Origin: Cordia subcordata
Lineage: Eukaryota > Streptophyta > Magnoliopsida > Boraginales > Cordiaceae
DNA: 64,000 nucleotides
Direction: 5' to 3'
Assembly (NCBI GenBank): GCA_028554755.1
Contig: JAPTOF010000008.1
Coordinates: 13,683,001 to 13,747,000 of the forward strand
Shown: positions 23,561 through 34,976 of the stretch, in pieces
How positions within the stretch are numbered: the stretch's first letter is position 1
Layout: every line of letters begins with the position of its first letter
Notes under the pieces: generated by a model
Database searches by the model: none
What the model was told of the DNA's origin: nothing
What the model saw: only the letters and a program-made list of their open reading frames with translations
Program-made: the position numbers and the translations under genes

Positions 23561-23814
23561 GTATGTTTTTATACATGTCAATTTTTTATATATTTTTAAT
23601 ATATCATTTTATTTATTCAATTATATAATGTGTTTTTCAATTTGCATATACGTTTACTTTATTATACTAGAATAATAGTTATTTCAATATTATGGTTATA
23701 TATATTGAATATAGTGCATTTACGTTAGTACAACATGAAAATATTCGAAAGTTTCAAAATTTTCTATTTGATTTTCATTGATTAATATTCTAATCTTTAT
23801 CTTTCATGTTAAAT
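23561..23814 (+). other. Probable intron of the Helitron gene
   Basis: AT-rich sequence begins GTAGGTATG after the 'KNEIFGSSQ' coding block and ends at 'aatgtag' before the next coding block ('ctgtttacaaagttcaatttc'). Coding similarity resumes directly on the other side, consistent with a GT-AG intron. Confidence 0.55.
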
Positions 23815-24149
23815 GTAGCTGTTTACAAAGTTCAATTTCAAAAGAGAGGACTCTTATATGTTTATATTTTGTTTTGTTTTTGCAATTGTGCCATAAATTC
23901 ATAAATCCATAAGAGATTGACAAAATCATAACAATGGAAACTACAAATAAACACGCATAGGTTGGATTATATGATGCATGGTCTGTGTGGCATTGCGAAT
24001 CTATCTTCTTCATGTATGCATGATTGCAAGTGTTTAAAATATTTTCCTAAAAGCTTTCTTAGTGAAACAAAATTCAATAAAGATGGGTGTCTAGTTTATA
24101 GACAAAGAGATGATGGACACACCATGATCCATAATGGGGTTGAGCTTGA
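23815..24149 (+). pseudogene. Helitron Rep (HUH) segment
   Basis: The translation reads AVYKVQFQKRGLLYVYILF, where functional Helitrons have 'EFQKRGLPHAHILLFL'. The HUH motif His-x-His is Tyr-Val-Tyr (23857-23865). After a broken stretch come DYMMHGLCG, CMHDCKCLKYFPKSFLSETK, DGCLVYRQRDDG and IHNGVELDN, matching the region after HUH. At 24150 the frame passes without interruption into Athila integrase. Confidence 0.85.
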
Positions 24150-24917
24150 TAACCAGTTTGTGTTCAAGTTCATTAGAGAAAACATCTTTTCTAGGTTTGA
24201 GGTCCCTCCAGTCTTGATTAGTGATGGTGGTCAACATTTTCGCAATGGGACACTTGCGGCATTTCTTAGGAGATATTTAGTCATACACAAGATTGGAACC
24301 CCATATGACTCGCAGACTAATGGACAGGCTGAGGTGTCTAATAGGGAGATTAATTCCATTTTAGAGAAGATAGTTAGGCCGGATAGGAGAGATTGGTCTT
24401 GTAGGTTGAGTGATACATTGTAAGCCTATTATACTGCATATATGACTCTCATTGGCATGTCTTCATATAGATTAGTATATGGTAAGGCTTGCCACTTGCT
24501 TGTTGAGTTGGAGCATAGAGCATATCAGGCTATTAAAGCCTTAAAATTTGACATGGTTAGAGTGTGTGAGACGAGAAAGTTAGACTTAGGTAAGTTGGAG
24601 GAGCTTAGGTTGGAGGCGTACGAGAATGCCAAGCTTTACAAGGATAGGATGAACAAAATGCATGATAGGCACATTCTTAGGAATTTTTCTCTCCTACTGA
24701 TAGAGTTTGGTGTTTTAATTCTCGATTGAAGCTTTTTCCAGGTAAGTTGAAGACATGATGGGGTGGTTCATATGAGGTGCTTGAAGTATACCCTTCCGGA
24801 GCTGTGAGGATCAAAGATTTAAAGGATGGTCGAGAGTTAACTGTCAATGGCCAGTACCTGAAGCATATATTTGAGTCGGGCCCAGTTTCGGATAGAGTGG
24901 AGACTATTGAACTTTAA
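24150..24917 (+). pseudogene. Athila integrase (core and C-terminal part)
   Basis: Reads IFSRFEVPPVLISDGGQHF (second catalytic Asp in SDGG), GTPYDSQTNGQAEVSNREI (catalytic Glu), then after a stop at 24421-24423 replacing the usual Trp, [52 protein letters not shown] and HDRHILRNF. A frameshift near 24685 is followed by FNSRLKLFPGKLK, GAVRIKDLKDG and YLKHIF. The '.[22 protein letters not shown]' block is diagnostic of Athila/Tat integrase. The first third, with the zinc finger and first Asp, is missing. Confidence 0.9.
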
Positions 24918-26277
24918 GACCCCATCCATGAAAAATGATGAATGATGATCGCCTGGCTGATAGCATAATGGTTAGCCCTGCTATGAGGCAACCTAGAATT
25001 TTTGGTGATATTGTTCTTTGTTATCATTTTCCTTTCATTTGTTTCCTTTTTTAGGCTTTAAAAGTGATTGATCCCTATTCTTGTTATTTCCCATTCATAC
25101 ACCTTATTTATCATTTGATGATGTCAATGTAAGCTTGCATGGCAATGTTATTAATCTATCTTATGCTTTGTGAGTGTTTGTGGTTTATTGAAAAATAGGC
25201 TTAGTAAATGACTGATTGATCATTGGCATTTGAGGACTTCAAATATACAAGGTTGTATCTATCCATTATTCACCTGTCCCCTATTGTCTACCCTTTTTCC
25301 CATCTCCCTTGCATGCTTTGTAATGCTTGCTTATTGTGTAATTTTTATTTCATTTGCTTGAGGACAAGCAAAGTTTAGATTCGGGGATGTGGAGGTTTAG
25401 TTTTGTTTTTAATTTCATTAAGGGTAGATTTGCAGTATTTTTTGAAAAATGGTCAATTTTTTTCGATTTTCGTGCATATTTAGAGTCGTTTATCTTTGTT
25501 ATTGATTTTAGAGTGTTGGCTCTTGCTATTAACTTAATTGAATGGAGAGGATAAGGTTGTATTTTGGGGAGTGAATGGAGTGAAGGGAGAGCCAGGAGAT
25601 TGAAGAAAATCTTTGAGAAAACTGTGAAGAGTTAGCACATTTAAGAATGCACCTTGTGGTTGCTCCACAACTTAGGTAGAAAAATGTGTTTAGGGCTATT
25701 GATACGAGTTCTCCTTCCTTGATTGGTTCTTTTGATATGCCTTAGCCCTTTTTGTTTATATTATGTATTGAAAAAAATGGAAAAAGTGTGAAAAAAGTGA
25801 AAAGGAGAAAAAAGATGGAAAAAAAGTGAAGTATATTGAATAAGTGTCACAATATCAAATTAACCAAGTATTTGTTTTGATATTTCATTGTGTTGTGAAC
25901 AAGGCTCTTAACATCAAATATGACCCACTGTGTTATGTATTTTCTTTGCATTGTGCTCTTAGGTTAAGTCCATGTTAGGTGGCCATGTTAGTTGATAGGG
26001 GCTTGGAGTATTAACATCCCGAGTTTGTGTGTTTGAAATCCGAAGTGTTGTGGTGGTTTTAACTTGCTTAGTAAGTTACCAAGAGGTGGAGAACCTTTGT
26101 GCTTAAGAGGAAGATTTGTAAAAGGCTTGGAGACTTCTTATACAATAGAAATGGCGCCTCATACTTCTTAGAATCAGAAAGATGGCAAGTCAACACAATT
26201 GGCAACCTTTTTGAGCAACATGAAGAAAAACTTAGGATTAGTCTTGCTTAGAGACAAATAAGGAGAACGTTTGAGAG
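24918..26277 (+). other. Non-coding 3' region of the Athila fragment with PPT
   Basis: Includes 'ctgctatgaggcaacctag' (24985-25003), 'ttgaggacaagcaaagtttag' (25358-25378) and a second 'gagacaaataaggagaacg' just before the LTR. The same signposts in the same order occur at 51060-52435 of the non-autonomous element. That shows shared ancestry of their 3' ends. The PPT-like end is 'acgtttgagag' at 26268-26277. No convincing ORF. Confidence 0.6.
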
Positions 26278-28065
26278 TGTTGATGTGTTTGTTTAGTGTA
26301 TGCTTTTGCATAATATTTCAATACTTATTTGAGGTGTTTTAAGCTTTACAAGTTGCATTAAAGTAGCATTTACATCATACTTGTGCATGATAGGCTTTAA
26401 GTTTTCATAGTTGAGCTCTGAGAGTAAATGCTACACTGAAGTGTATTTATCTCATGTTTTAGGTGAGTTTTAAAGAGATTATTTGAGCTTAAGTAAAGTT
26501 GCATGGGACATAGACAATGCTTGAAGATGTATTTGGGAATGAAAAGATAAAGAATAGCTACTTTGGAGGCTTCCTGAAAAGGTTCAAGGTGATAGAAGAA
26601 GACCTGAAGCAAAATGAGACAAAACGGAGTTGAAATGGTACAAGAGGAATTGGCTAAGCAAGCTACAAGAGCCAGTCAACCCCCTCTCTCAGGCAGTTCT
26701 TCCAGTGTGCAAAGTTTTACAATCGGCTAAGCAAGCTTCTTGAACCGGTCCAAGTTGATCGGAAGTACGTGAAATCAACTATTTAAGCATGTTTAGGCAT
26801 TTATTTGTGAGGAATTGAACATCTTCACACATATCCACTTCATCTCATTAAAAACCTAGCCTGCCATCTCTCTCACCCACCTTACACTCTTTTCTTCACA
26901 CATAGAATCAAGCTATTTTGGACTGATAAAACTCTTGTTTTCAAGGATTTGAACAAGCTTTTGTAAAGAGATTGTTAAGGATGGAAGGGAAGACTATTTA
27001 CCTCCCTTTTATCTTAGTTTATTCTATGTTTGAGTAGAGTATTATAGGGTGATGAACACTATGATTATGGGCTAAATTATTACATGTTTGTTATGGGATA
27101 TTTGATGGATTAACATATGCTTTGTTTCTATGGCTTTAATGACGATTTTCATTCATGCTTAAGTGTTTGATAATATGTCACAATGAAGTAGCGCATATTA
27201 TCTTGATGCATGCTAGCTATTAATTCCTTCCATTTCTTTATCCAAGCATGTCTATGAGTTTGTGCAAAGGATCTATGAAGTTGGCTATATTCATTCATGT
27301 CCATGTGTTTGTTTATATGCCTTAATAGTAAAGCATGCTTTATGTACACATATGTGGCTCTTTATTGCTCATATGGTATAATCTAAGCATGTCTATGTGT
27401 TTGCAAGTCAAATATGTCTATGTGTTCGATGAAATTCCATAATCAAGAATATGTATAGATTTGTGCTCCAAATGTTTGACTTGCTATTGTGATGTGTGGT
27501 TGATAGAGCGTAATTAAAGGTTAGATGTAATTGAGTTCCTTTAGCTTTAAATCTAGCTAATAGTTGTCCGCCTTAATCTAATTGACCTTAATTGGCCTAG
27601 GTTTTAACTTTGAACCCCACTAATGGTTTAGACATTAGGGTAAGATCAATCAACATCGCATAGAAAGTCTAACTAACTAGCCTAAAAACCATAGGCAATA
27701 AGGACAAAACTATGCTCTAGAATGGATCCATCTAGGGATAAAATTGCATTGAGGCCTAGAGGATAATAAGGTAGTTAATTAGGAGTTCTAGCAACAGCAA
27801 CCTAAAATCCATCAAATAGCCTCCAATCAAGAATATAATATCACCTCCATAATCAAGTGTGAGTCACCCTAATCCTCATCGTTTGTGTTTCTTCCCTCTA
27901 GCTAGTTTGATTTCTATTCCTCTCTCACCTTTAGTTTATCTTGCCTTTAATTTTATTTACTTTACATTGGGCTCCATTCAATCCAAGCAAACCAAAAAAT
28001 TGGCAGTTTAAGACTTAACGTAGCTTTCTAGGATGCACATAACCTAGGCACGTAGTCCAAATCAC
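26278..28065 (+). repeat. Athila 3' LTR, truncated
   Basis: Begins TGTTGATGTG after the PPT. It shares the 'ttgaggtgtttt', 'gcatttacatcatactt' and 'atagttgagct' blocks and the middle 'catgtctatgtgttt' and 'gatggattaacatatgc' blocks with the LTRs at 46791 and 52436. Similarity stops at about 28065 ('gtccaaatcactttgg'), where Helitron sequence resumes. Confidence 0.7.
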
Positions 28066-29205
28066 TTTGGGTTTGATGGATGATGATAAGGAATATATGG
28101 TTGGAACTGTTGAAGCATCTGCATGGGAATCTGCTCATTTAATCAGACAAATGTTTGTAACTTTGTTAACTACTAATTCATTATCTTGACCAGAGGTTGT
28201 TTGGGAGCAATGCTGGGAATTATTTTCTGATGATATCCTATATCGACAATGGTTGATTTTGAAATATCTAGGTAATAGTTATTCAATTAATCAAGTAGTG
28301 TCTTATATTATTGATTATTTTAACTATTTCTTTTAGAATAAAATTTGGTCAACTTCATAAAAAAGTTACAATTAGATGAAAATTTTAATTTGGGTTGTAT
28401 ACATAAACATGAACACACACACACACCCTTATATGTGTGAAAGATGATTTATTTAAAATTTTTCTTACTTTTGTAACCTATTTTTTTTTTTTTCAATATA
28501 TTCATCTTTACATGTTTCATGGTTCACAACATCATGTAATATGAAATGAAAAAGAAAAAATTGATTGAGATGTACATATTAGAGAAAATATTTTTTAACA
28601 TGAAATTAACATTTCTTTAATACTATTTATACGGCCATTTTTGTAAGGTACATATATTTTTTATGGCTTTTTGTCTTAGATTGCATTTAATTTTTTGGGA
28701 TTATATAGTTTATCATATATCAGTTGATTGAACGAGTATGATTAATTTTTTCTCTTTCTATTATATTTGATATCACAATTGATTAATTATTTGATATTTT
28801 CATTAGAATTGCTGTTGGAAGATAATGTGACAAAGAATTTTTCTTTGCTTGAAATCCAAAAGCTGTTGAACATCAATGGTCGAAACATACATGATTTTCC
28901 ATCATTGCTATTGCCAGAAGCACTTGATTTATTTGTGGTTCAAAATAGATTGATTCTGGTGGAATTATGATAGAAATGCATTAAAAGTTGAACCTGATCG
29001 GTTGATTACCAATTTGAATAATGAACAATTGACTTTATTTAATATTATCATAGATGTTGTTAAGTTGAATTTAGATGGTGTTTTTTTCTTATATGGATGT
29101 GGTGGCACTAGGAAAACCTACGTATGGAGAACATGACATTGTTACATTACACTCCTAAAGAGAAACTGTGTTGAATATTGCATCAAGTGTGATTGCTACT
29201 ACATT
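28066..29205 (+). pseudogene. Helitron helicase, first part with Walker A
   Basis: Reads LMDDDKEYMVGTVEASAWES, RQMFVTLLTTNS, VVWEQCWELFSDDILYRQ, then an AT-rich intron-like stretch (about 28272-28800), ELLLEDNVTKNFSLLEIQK, LITNLNNEQLTLFN, DGVFFLYGCGGTRKTY (Walker A at 29095-29118) and, frameshifted, RETVLNIASSVIATTL. The order matches PIF1-like helicases of plant Helitrons. Walker A should be GxGGTGKT. The Gly before Lys is Arg (AGG), which should abolish ATP binding. Confidence 0.85.
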
Positions 29206-29210
29206 GATAT

Positions 29211-31020
29211 TGTTAGGATCAAGTTGCTATACCATAGGGTTTAGATTTCCATGTCTTTAAAAATTATTATAAGCTCAAATCTAATATGGTAGTGGAAATA
29301 GCAACAAAATACATATTTGCACATATGAGCACATCATGAAAATAACATAAAAGTATTAGGGTTAGGGTAATATACCCTCAAAGCTTGTAGATAAAGGTGA
29401 TGGCCTCTTTATTTTGCAATATCCACCACGAATAGCCTCCCAATTGACCTTCTTTACTATAATCATGTTCCAATGGCTTGAATCAATAGTGCTATATAGT
29501 GGGCCAGCACTAAAAGGGCTATAATTTAGGGTCAATTGGCGTATTATGTGTTTTAGGTATGCTGCATGAAATTTCCTGCACACCTATTCTTAAATTGCAA
29601 AGAGGCTCAAACGGGTTTTGGCATAACCTCACTATTTGTAGTGCATGACACCTCCAATTGGATAAGGTTCTAGGAATAAAGTTGTTTCCAACTACACCCC
29701 TCCATTACCCCTTCTAAAAATGGAATATTCTTTACGGATAAGATCATTCAACATATTCCTTTCTCTCGCACACCAAAATATAAAATGCCACGTGGGGCCT
29801 GCTTGTCCTATTAAGATACCTATAAATTAAATAAGGAAAAACTTAGATTAAAATCCTTTTTCTTTTATTCCAAATTTATATCTCAACCAAGCATCCACAT
29901 AATTAGATAACATTAATTAATTACATCTAATTGGAATTGTGACTAGCGAAAGGACTAAACGACATAATTAATTAATTACAACTAATTGAAATTATGACTA
30001 GCGAAGGGACTAAAAGATGTAATTATCCTTGGCTCCTAAAATGACCAAAATGCTCTCCATCGCTTTGGTGATTAAGGCCATTTGACCTCGGTCTATTTCC
30101 ACCATAAGAACAAAGCTGCATTCCAAGAATAATTACTGGCTAAGCAGGACCAGGCACCAAGTAGCCATTGTTTTTTACCAAACCCAGTGAAATGATCAAA
30201 ATGCCCCTCTATGTACACCCATAATCAACAATGGTCCATATAAGTAACATCACCTCTAAGACTATATCTGGAACCTCGGAATCTCTAATCCAAGATAGTG
30301 ATCACCAACTAGTCATGGATCTCTTGATCTAAGGTGTGACCCACAAGCTAAATGACTGATATACCCCTAAAGGGTAATATCACTAGATCTAGATTTATGA
30401 TGACCAATAGGACAAACTGAAAAGGGCACATAGACTTTACTATTGCATATATGTGTCCCAACTGAACAGAACACAACACCTAATATATGAGGCAGACAAT
30501 TTTATTAAATAAGGCATCTCCTCATTATGCATCAAAGTCCTATATCCTAACGCCGTTAGTTCATCCACATATGCTCAAGATTAAGAGCATTGGTCACTTG
30601 AAAGCAGTGAGTATCTTGACTTTTTATGTGATGGCACGATTCCAAAAGACATACTCACGATAGCCTTATCCAATGTGTGACACACACTAGGAGCGAAGTT
30701 CGAAAAGACCCTCCAACGATTTAGGTAGATCACCCCTATTGAGAGACTTGCCATTATAGTCTTATCCCAGTAGAGCTCCCATCACTAGTATTCGGCTATA
30801 GACACTTTTATGATATACCCAAAACGAGACTAAGACCTACTATGTGTCCAGTCTTACTACAAACCCAAGTTGTTGGTTTTAATCATTAGATCTTTACACA
30901 ATGTATCACACACATACACCAGAGATAATGCATGTAAAGATGCTTAGAAATATATACTATGATCAAATATCTAGTCCAATATCCATATACAAGTAGTCTT
31001 TAGGGCATACAATCCTAACA
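29211..31020 (-). repeat. Solo copia LTR with target-site duplication
   Basis: Starts TGTTAGGATC and ends ATCCTAACA. It is the same family and orientation as the LTRs at 43027-44968 and 58270-60130; for example all end with an 'agggcata...atcc.aaca' segment and share the 'accttatc' and 'cccaagt' blocks. The five bases before it (gatat, 29206-29210) nearly equal the five after it (tatat, 31021-31025). Removing the LTR and one copy restores the helicase reading TTLILGVRIAHSQFAI. Intra-element LTR recombination is the usual origin of such a solo LTR. Confidence 0.9.
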
Positions 31021-31025
31021 TATAT

Positions 31026-32238
31026 TAGGCGTCCGAATAGCTCATTCTCAATTTGCGATCTCCTTATGCATATACGCCATGTGTAATATAAAGGAAGTCA
31101 GTCCATTCGTTAGTTTATTAAAAAAAAGCTAAATTGATAATTTGGGATGAAGCTCCCATGGTCAATTGCCTCTATTTTAAAGCATTTGATCATATATTAT
31201 GAAATATTCTATGTTCCAGTCAGTTTGATAGTCAGAATGTCCTGTTTAAAGGTAAATTGATTGTATTTCGAGGTGATTTTCAACAAACACTACCAGTAAT
31301 ACCCAAAGGTTCTACAGCTGATATTGTGGATGCAGTGGTAAATTCATCTTATTTGTGGAATAGTTGTCGGGTATTGACATTGACAGAGAATATGAGGTTA
31401 TGCTCAAATGACACATCATCTGATTTTGATAAGATTCGTGAATTTGCAAAATGGATTTTGTCTATTGGTAATGGGTCAACTAGCATCAACTCTTATGATA
31501 CGACGTTGGTTTGCATCCCAGATGAGTTGTTGATAATAGAATATGAAGATCCTATTGCGGCTATCATTGCTAATAATTATGATGGTTGGAATGATAATAC
31601 TACAAATGAGGATCGAGCTATACCGGCACCTACACTAGACCTTGTGGACAAAATTAATGATATCTTTTGCCTAGAGATAAACAAGTGTATTTGAGCTCTG
31701 ACAATGTTTGCCATATAGAATTAGGTATGCATTCTGCTGACACATTTGATTTTTGACATTTTGAATTGTGTTAAGGGTTCTACAATGCCAAACCGCATTT
31801 TGAAATTAAAGATTGGTGAGCCTGTGATTTTGATGCGTATTATTGATCAAACAAGTGGATGGTGAAATAGAACTCGATTGAAACTTACACAACGTGGAAG
31901 ACATGTCATACAAAGCAAAATATTAGGCGGTCATTATGACAGATATATGGTTTGTATACCTCTCATGGTGCTTACACCATCACATGCTTGATTACCTTTC
32001 AAAATGCAACAGAATCAATATTGCGATGGCTATAAATGAGAGCCAAGGTCAGCCTCTATCCAAAGTGGGTGTATATTTGCCACGATCGTTATTCACTCGT
32101 GGTTAGTTGTATGTTGCGGTATCATGTGTAACTAATAAAAAAGGGTTGAAGATTTTGGTTCATGATGCAAATAGAGTACCATTGAAAGAAACTAAAAATG
32201 TTTTACGTCACAAATTTTTTTTAGCAATTTATGATTAA
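31026..32238 (+). pseudogene. Helitron helicase, C-terminal part
   Basis: After the solo LTR the reading is GVRIAHSQFAI, then AKLIIWDEAPM (Walker B, 31136-31156). The 145-codon frame 31257-31694 has FRGDFQQTLPVIPKGS, LTENMRL and PAPTLDLVDKIND. Beyond a stop, in shifted frames, come NESQGQPLSKVGVYLPRS and LYVAVSCVTNKKGLKIL, ending at about 32238. These are the standard C-terminal blocks of RepHel. The family form of NESQGQ is NKSQGQ. Confidence 0.85.
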
Positions 32239-34304
32239 TGAATGAAGAATTTCATATTTATTCTTATATGAGTTTATGCATTTTACTTACACTTATATAT
32301 GATTTTTCATTCGTCATGGTTTAATTAATTAACTTAAATTATAGCTGGCATCAGCTCTTTAATTACTCCATTCTTTCAACATGTATATAAAGATTGATTT
32401 ATTATAGCAGATTTAAACTAATTACCAAATATTTATTGTCTTGCTCATAGTATACTTACTATGTGGAAATAGATGTCACATAATTAAATGGATTAAAAAA
32501 TTAATTTTCATTTAAACTTTTTGAAGAGACCATTCAACTCAATTTAATAAATTACATTTGTGAAATATATTATATACATATAATGGTAACTTCAATATAT
32601 ATTTTCTAATGAAAACTAGCATTAACTTTGATTACACATGAATTTTAATTATTATCGTATTTATATATTTTCCCATATTAATTATATGCTTATAATAATT
32701 AAATAATTAAATTTAACTTATTGATCGCTAGACTGTACCCACTTCGTGCAATCATGCAAGATAGTAATACGAAATAAATGTGATATTTCATCAATCGTCC
32801 CTTCATTGTAATTGGTTAAATGCCTGCTTGCTTTTCTCTTTATGCAAGTACCCCATAAGCATTAAATGCTAAATGTCGTTTAGATTATGGTGTCAATGCT
32901 CACGAGGTGCATAGCAAAGTAAATGTCTTTTATATACACATGCTTCTACGCACATTCACCGAGATTTATCAACTGACAACTTTTCAAGCCCATGAATACA
33001 CACATATATATACATAATTTCACGGTAATCTATTTATATACCATGGCGTTTAGCTTATTAAGTCCATATCTTATAGTAGATAAATTCATGCGACATGTTA
33101 ATATGCTATTGCTATTCAGGGAGTTCATGAAACGTTATCAGTATATATTCATTAACAATGCAGCAAGAAGTCGAAAAAAAGTATCATTACGCGTGCGATG
33201 CACTGTGCCATAAATAGTCTTGCAGCTTTTTAAGATCAATTTTCTTCAATTATGCTTGGGTATAAATATGCATTGCTTTCTTAATTCTTTTATCAGACCT
33301 TTGTTAATTATATTTGTGCTATCCACCTATTGCACTTGAAATTCAGGTATACAAGTATCACAAGCTTAAACATGTTTTATTTATCAAATGAATAATAATT
33401 TGATTGATACGTGATTTTTCATTTTTTTTTAGAATGAGTGAACATGACGAATATGCTACAAACTCAAATGATATAGATAAGTTTTTACAGTACTTAATTT
33501 ATTATGTAATTCCCATTACATGTCATAGTCATACACATATATATATATATACACGCGCAAGCACACTACACATTTCTTTTTATAGGACATCAATTACTTC
33601 TTAGTTGACAATCCAAAAGATATCTTGCTAAATGATAACTGCATAATGGATGAATTTTATTTACTATATTATATGCATTTTAATTTTCTTATATATATAT
33701 ATTATTTATTTATTTCCTACATTTATTTCTACAATTTGATGGTAATGATAATGAATGAATACAGATAAAAACTTTTATGATATATCAGCATCAGCTTTAT
33801 ATAGGAAAATTGCTTATTTTAAAAGTAACTCATTATATATAAAATATTTATATTTAACAATTAATTCTAATGCCTTGATGACTGTTACAGGACCAGATTG
33901 AAGACAATATGGCTGATCATTCCATCGAGCAACCATTGCTTGCATCAATTTGCGGCAACAAAATCATGTAGTTTTAAATGAAGAATTGCCTGATCAACCT
34001 GAGAACATGAGTCATATATTCAAAAGTTATCACCGCTTAAGATATCACACGGGTCGAGTGACTCAATGTGAACTATAGACGGTGTAATTGGCTCTAGAGC
34101 ACACGATAACATTCATTTAATTTTTTTCACATGAAATTAAGTATTTTATTAAGTAATTCATTGCATTCACTCTAGCTGCTTCTTCATACGTTATATACAT
34201 AGTTCACTGATATATACGTAATTAAATCGTGTTAAATGTTAACGCATGAATTCCATTCTTTTAATTAATTATATTTAATACTAGACATTTTTATAATATA
34301 CACT

Positions 34305-34341
<37 letters not shown>

Positions 34342-34437
34342 CTTATTAAACAGTTTTAAATTATTTAGGTAACATATCAATGAATACTAGTTTTTAAGTA
34401 ATTATACGTCATGGTAGAATTTTTGAGTATATATGTT
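32239..34437 (+). other. AT-rich region between Helitron helicase and copia
   Basis: No clear gene. A short frame at about 33433-33512 (MSEHDEYATNSNDIDKFLQY) is followed by a GT and, further on, AG-preceded segments at about 33897-34080 (QDQIEDNMADHSIEQPLLAS and RLRYHTGRVTQCEL). These look like remnants of a spliced gene, possibly related to the B3-like piece at 40690. I cannot name them. Simple AT repeats lie at 33537-33551 and 34305-34342. Confidence 0.4.
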
Positions 34438-34766
34438 TGTTGAATGTAGCTCGTATTCTTGGACAATAAGAATAGCAGATTTCCTTGTTAGCATATTACC
34501 TTATTCGCTTGTTACCTTTTGTAGCACATAATTAATTAGTTGCCTTTTCTGCTTAATAGGTTTAGGAAACCTTTGCACTATAAATATGTGGCAATACTCA
34601 TTATGTTATGTGTGAGAGAGAAACCAAAGTGAGAGCCTTGTAGCATTCGTGATTAATAATATTATTCTCTGCTGCCCGTGGACGTAGGCTTTAAAGCCGA
34701 ACCACGTAATTCTTGTGTCCGTTATTTCTTCTCGTATTCTTCGAGTTTGCATGTTTTTCCCCAACA
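34438..34766 (+). repeat. 5' LTR of the Tnt1-like copia
   Basis: TGTTGAATG...CCCCAACA, 329 bp. A TATA box TATAAATA is at 34579-34586, so transcription (start of R) should begin near 34611. That is also where the tandem duplication starts. Confidence 0.95.
34579..34586 (+). promoter_or_regulatory. TATA box in the 5' LTR
   Basis: TATAAATA, conserved at 40419-40426 in the 3' LTR. It is the only good TATA in the LTR. A start site 25-35 bases downstream falls at 34611-34620. Confidence 0.75.
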
Positions 34767-34976
34767 AACTGGTATCAGAGCTTAGGTATATTCCGCTGTG
34801 AGAGAGAAACCAAAGTGAGAGCCTTGTAGCATTCGTGATTAATAATAGAATCATTCTCTTCTGCCCGTGGACGTAGGCTTTAAAGCCGAACCACGTAATT
34901 CTTGTGTCCGTTATTTCTTTTCGTATTCTTCGTGTTTGCATGTTTTTCCCCAATAAACTGGTATCAGAGCCAGTGC
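34611..34976 (+). repeat. 186-bp tandem duplication of R-U5 and primer site
   Basis: The unit 34611-34796 is repeated from 34797 to about 34976, both beginning TGTGAGAGAGAAACCAAAG. The second copy carries 'ccccaataaactggtatcagagcc' where the first has 'ccccaacaaactggtatcagagct'. It differs by a few substitutions and a small indel (aatagaatcattctcttctg against aatattattctctgctg). The unit starts about 25 bases past the TATA box and ends just past the primer site, so it equals R plus U5 plus PBS. Confidence 0.9.
34770..34785 (+). promoter_or_regulatory. Primer-binding site, first copy
   Basis: TGGTATCAGAGCTTAG starts 3 bases after the 5' LTR and matches the tRNA-iMet site for 12 bases. A second, longer match (TGGTATCAGAGCC) lies 186 bp or so downstream, at about 34958-34970, inside the duplicated unit. 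Confidence 0.85.

Larger units (their letters stand above)
24150..28065 (+). mobile_element. Athila-type Ty3/gypsy fragment (integrase to truncated 3' LTR)
   Basis: Contains the second half of an Athila-like integrase, a long non-coding 3' region ending in 'aggagaacgtttgagag' (PPT) and a 3' LTR that begins TGTTGATGTG and is cut short before the usual 'cgcactcg' end. Everything upstream of the integrase core is missing. Both borders are in Helitron coding sequence, and the Helitron piece expected between them (about 1 kb) is gone. The event was therefore an insertion followed by deletion, or a rearrangement. Confidence 0.8.
13190..32238 (+). mobile_element. Helitron-like Rep/helicase element, split by three insertions
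   Basis: Five separated blocks on the plus strand give, in order, parts of one plant Helitron RepHel protein: 13190-13469 (N-terminal), 22404-23560 and 23815-24149 (Helitron-like N and Rep), 28066-29205 (post-Rep and Walker A) and 31021-32238 (Walker B to C-terminus). The gaps are an SIRE copia, an Athila fragment and a solo LTR. RepHel proteins nick and unwind DNA for rolling-circle transposition. This copy is dead: many stops and frameshifts, HUH histidines and Walker A changed, and the part between Rep and helicase lost at the Athila insertion. The 3' terminus may be at 41385 or 41697. Confidence 0.8.

Noticed and set aside
24960..25005. tRNA-like run 'tagcataatggttagccctgctatgaggc'
   Set aside because: No cloverleaf could be formed, and the same place in the related element reads differently. 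It is part of the Athila 3' region.
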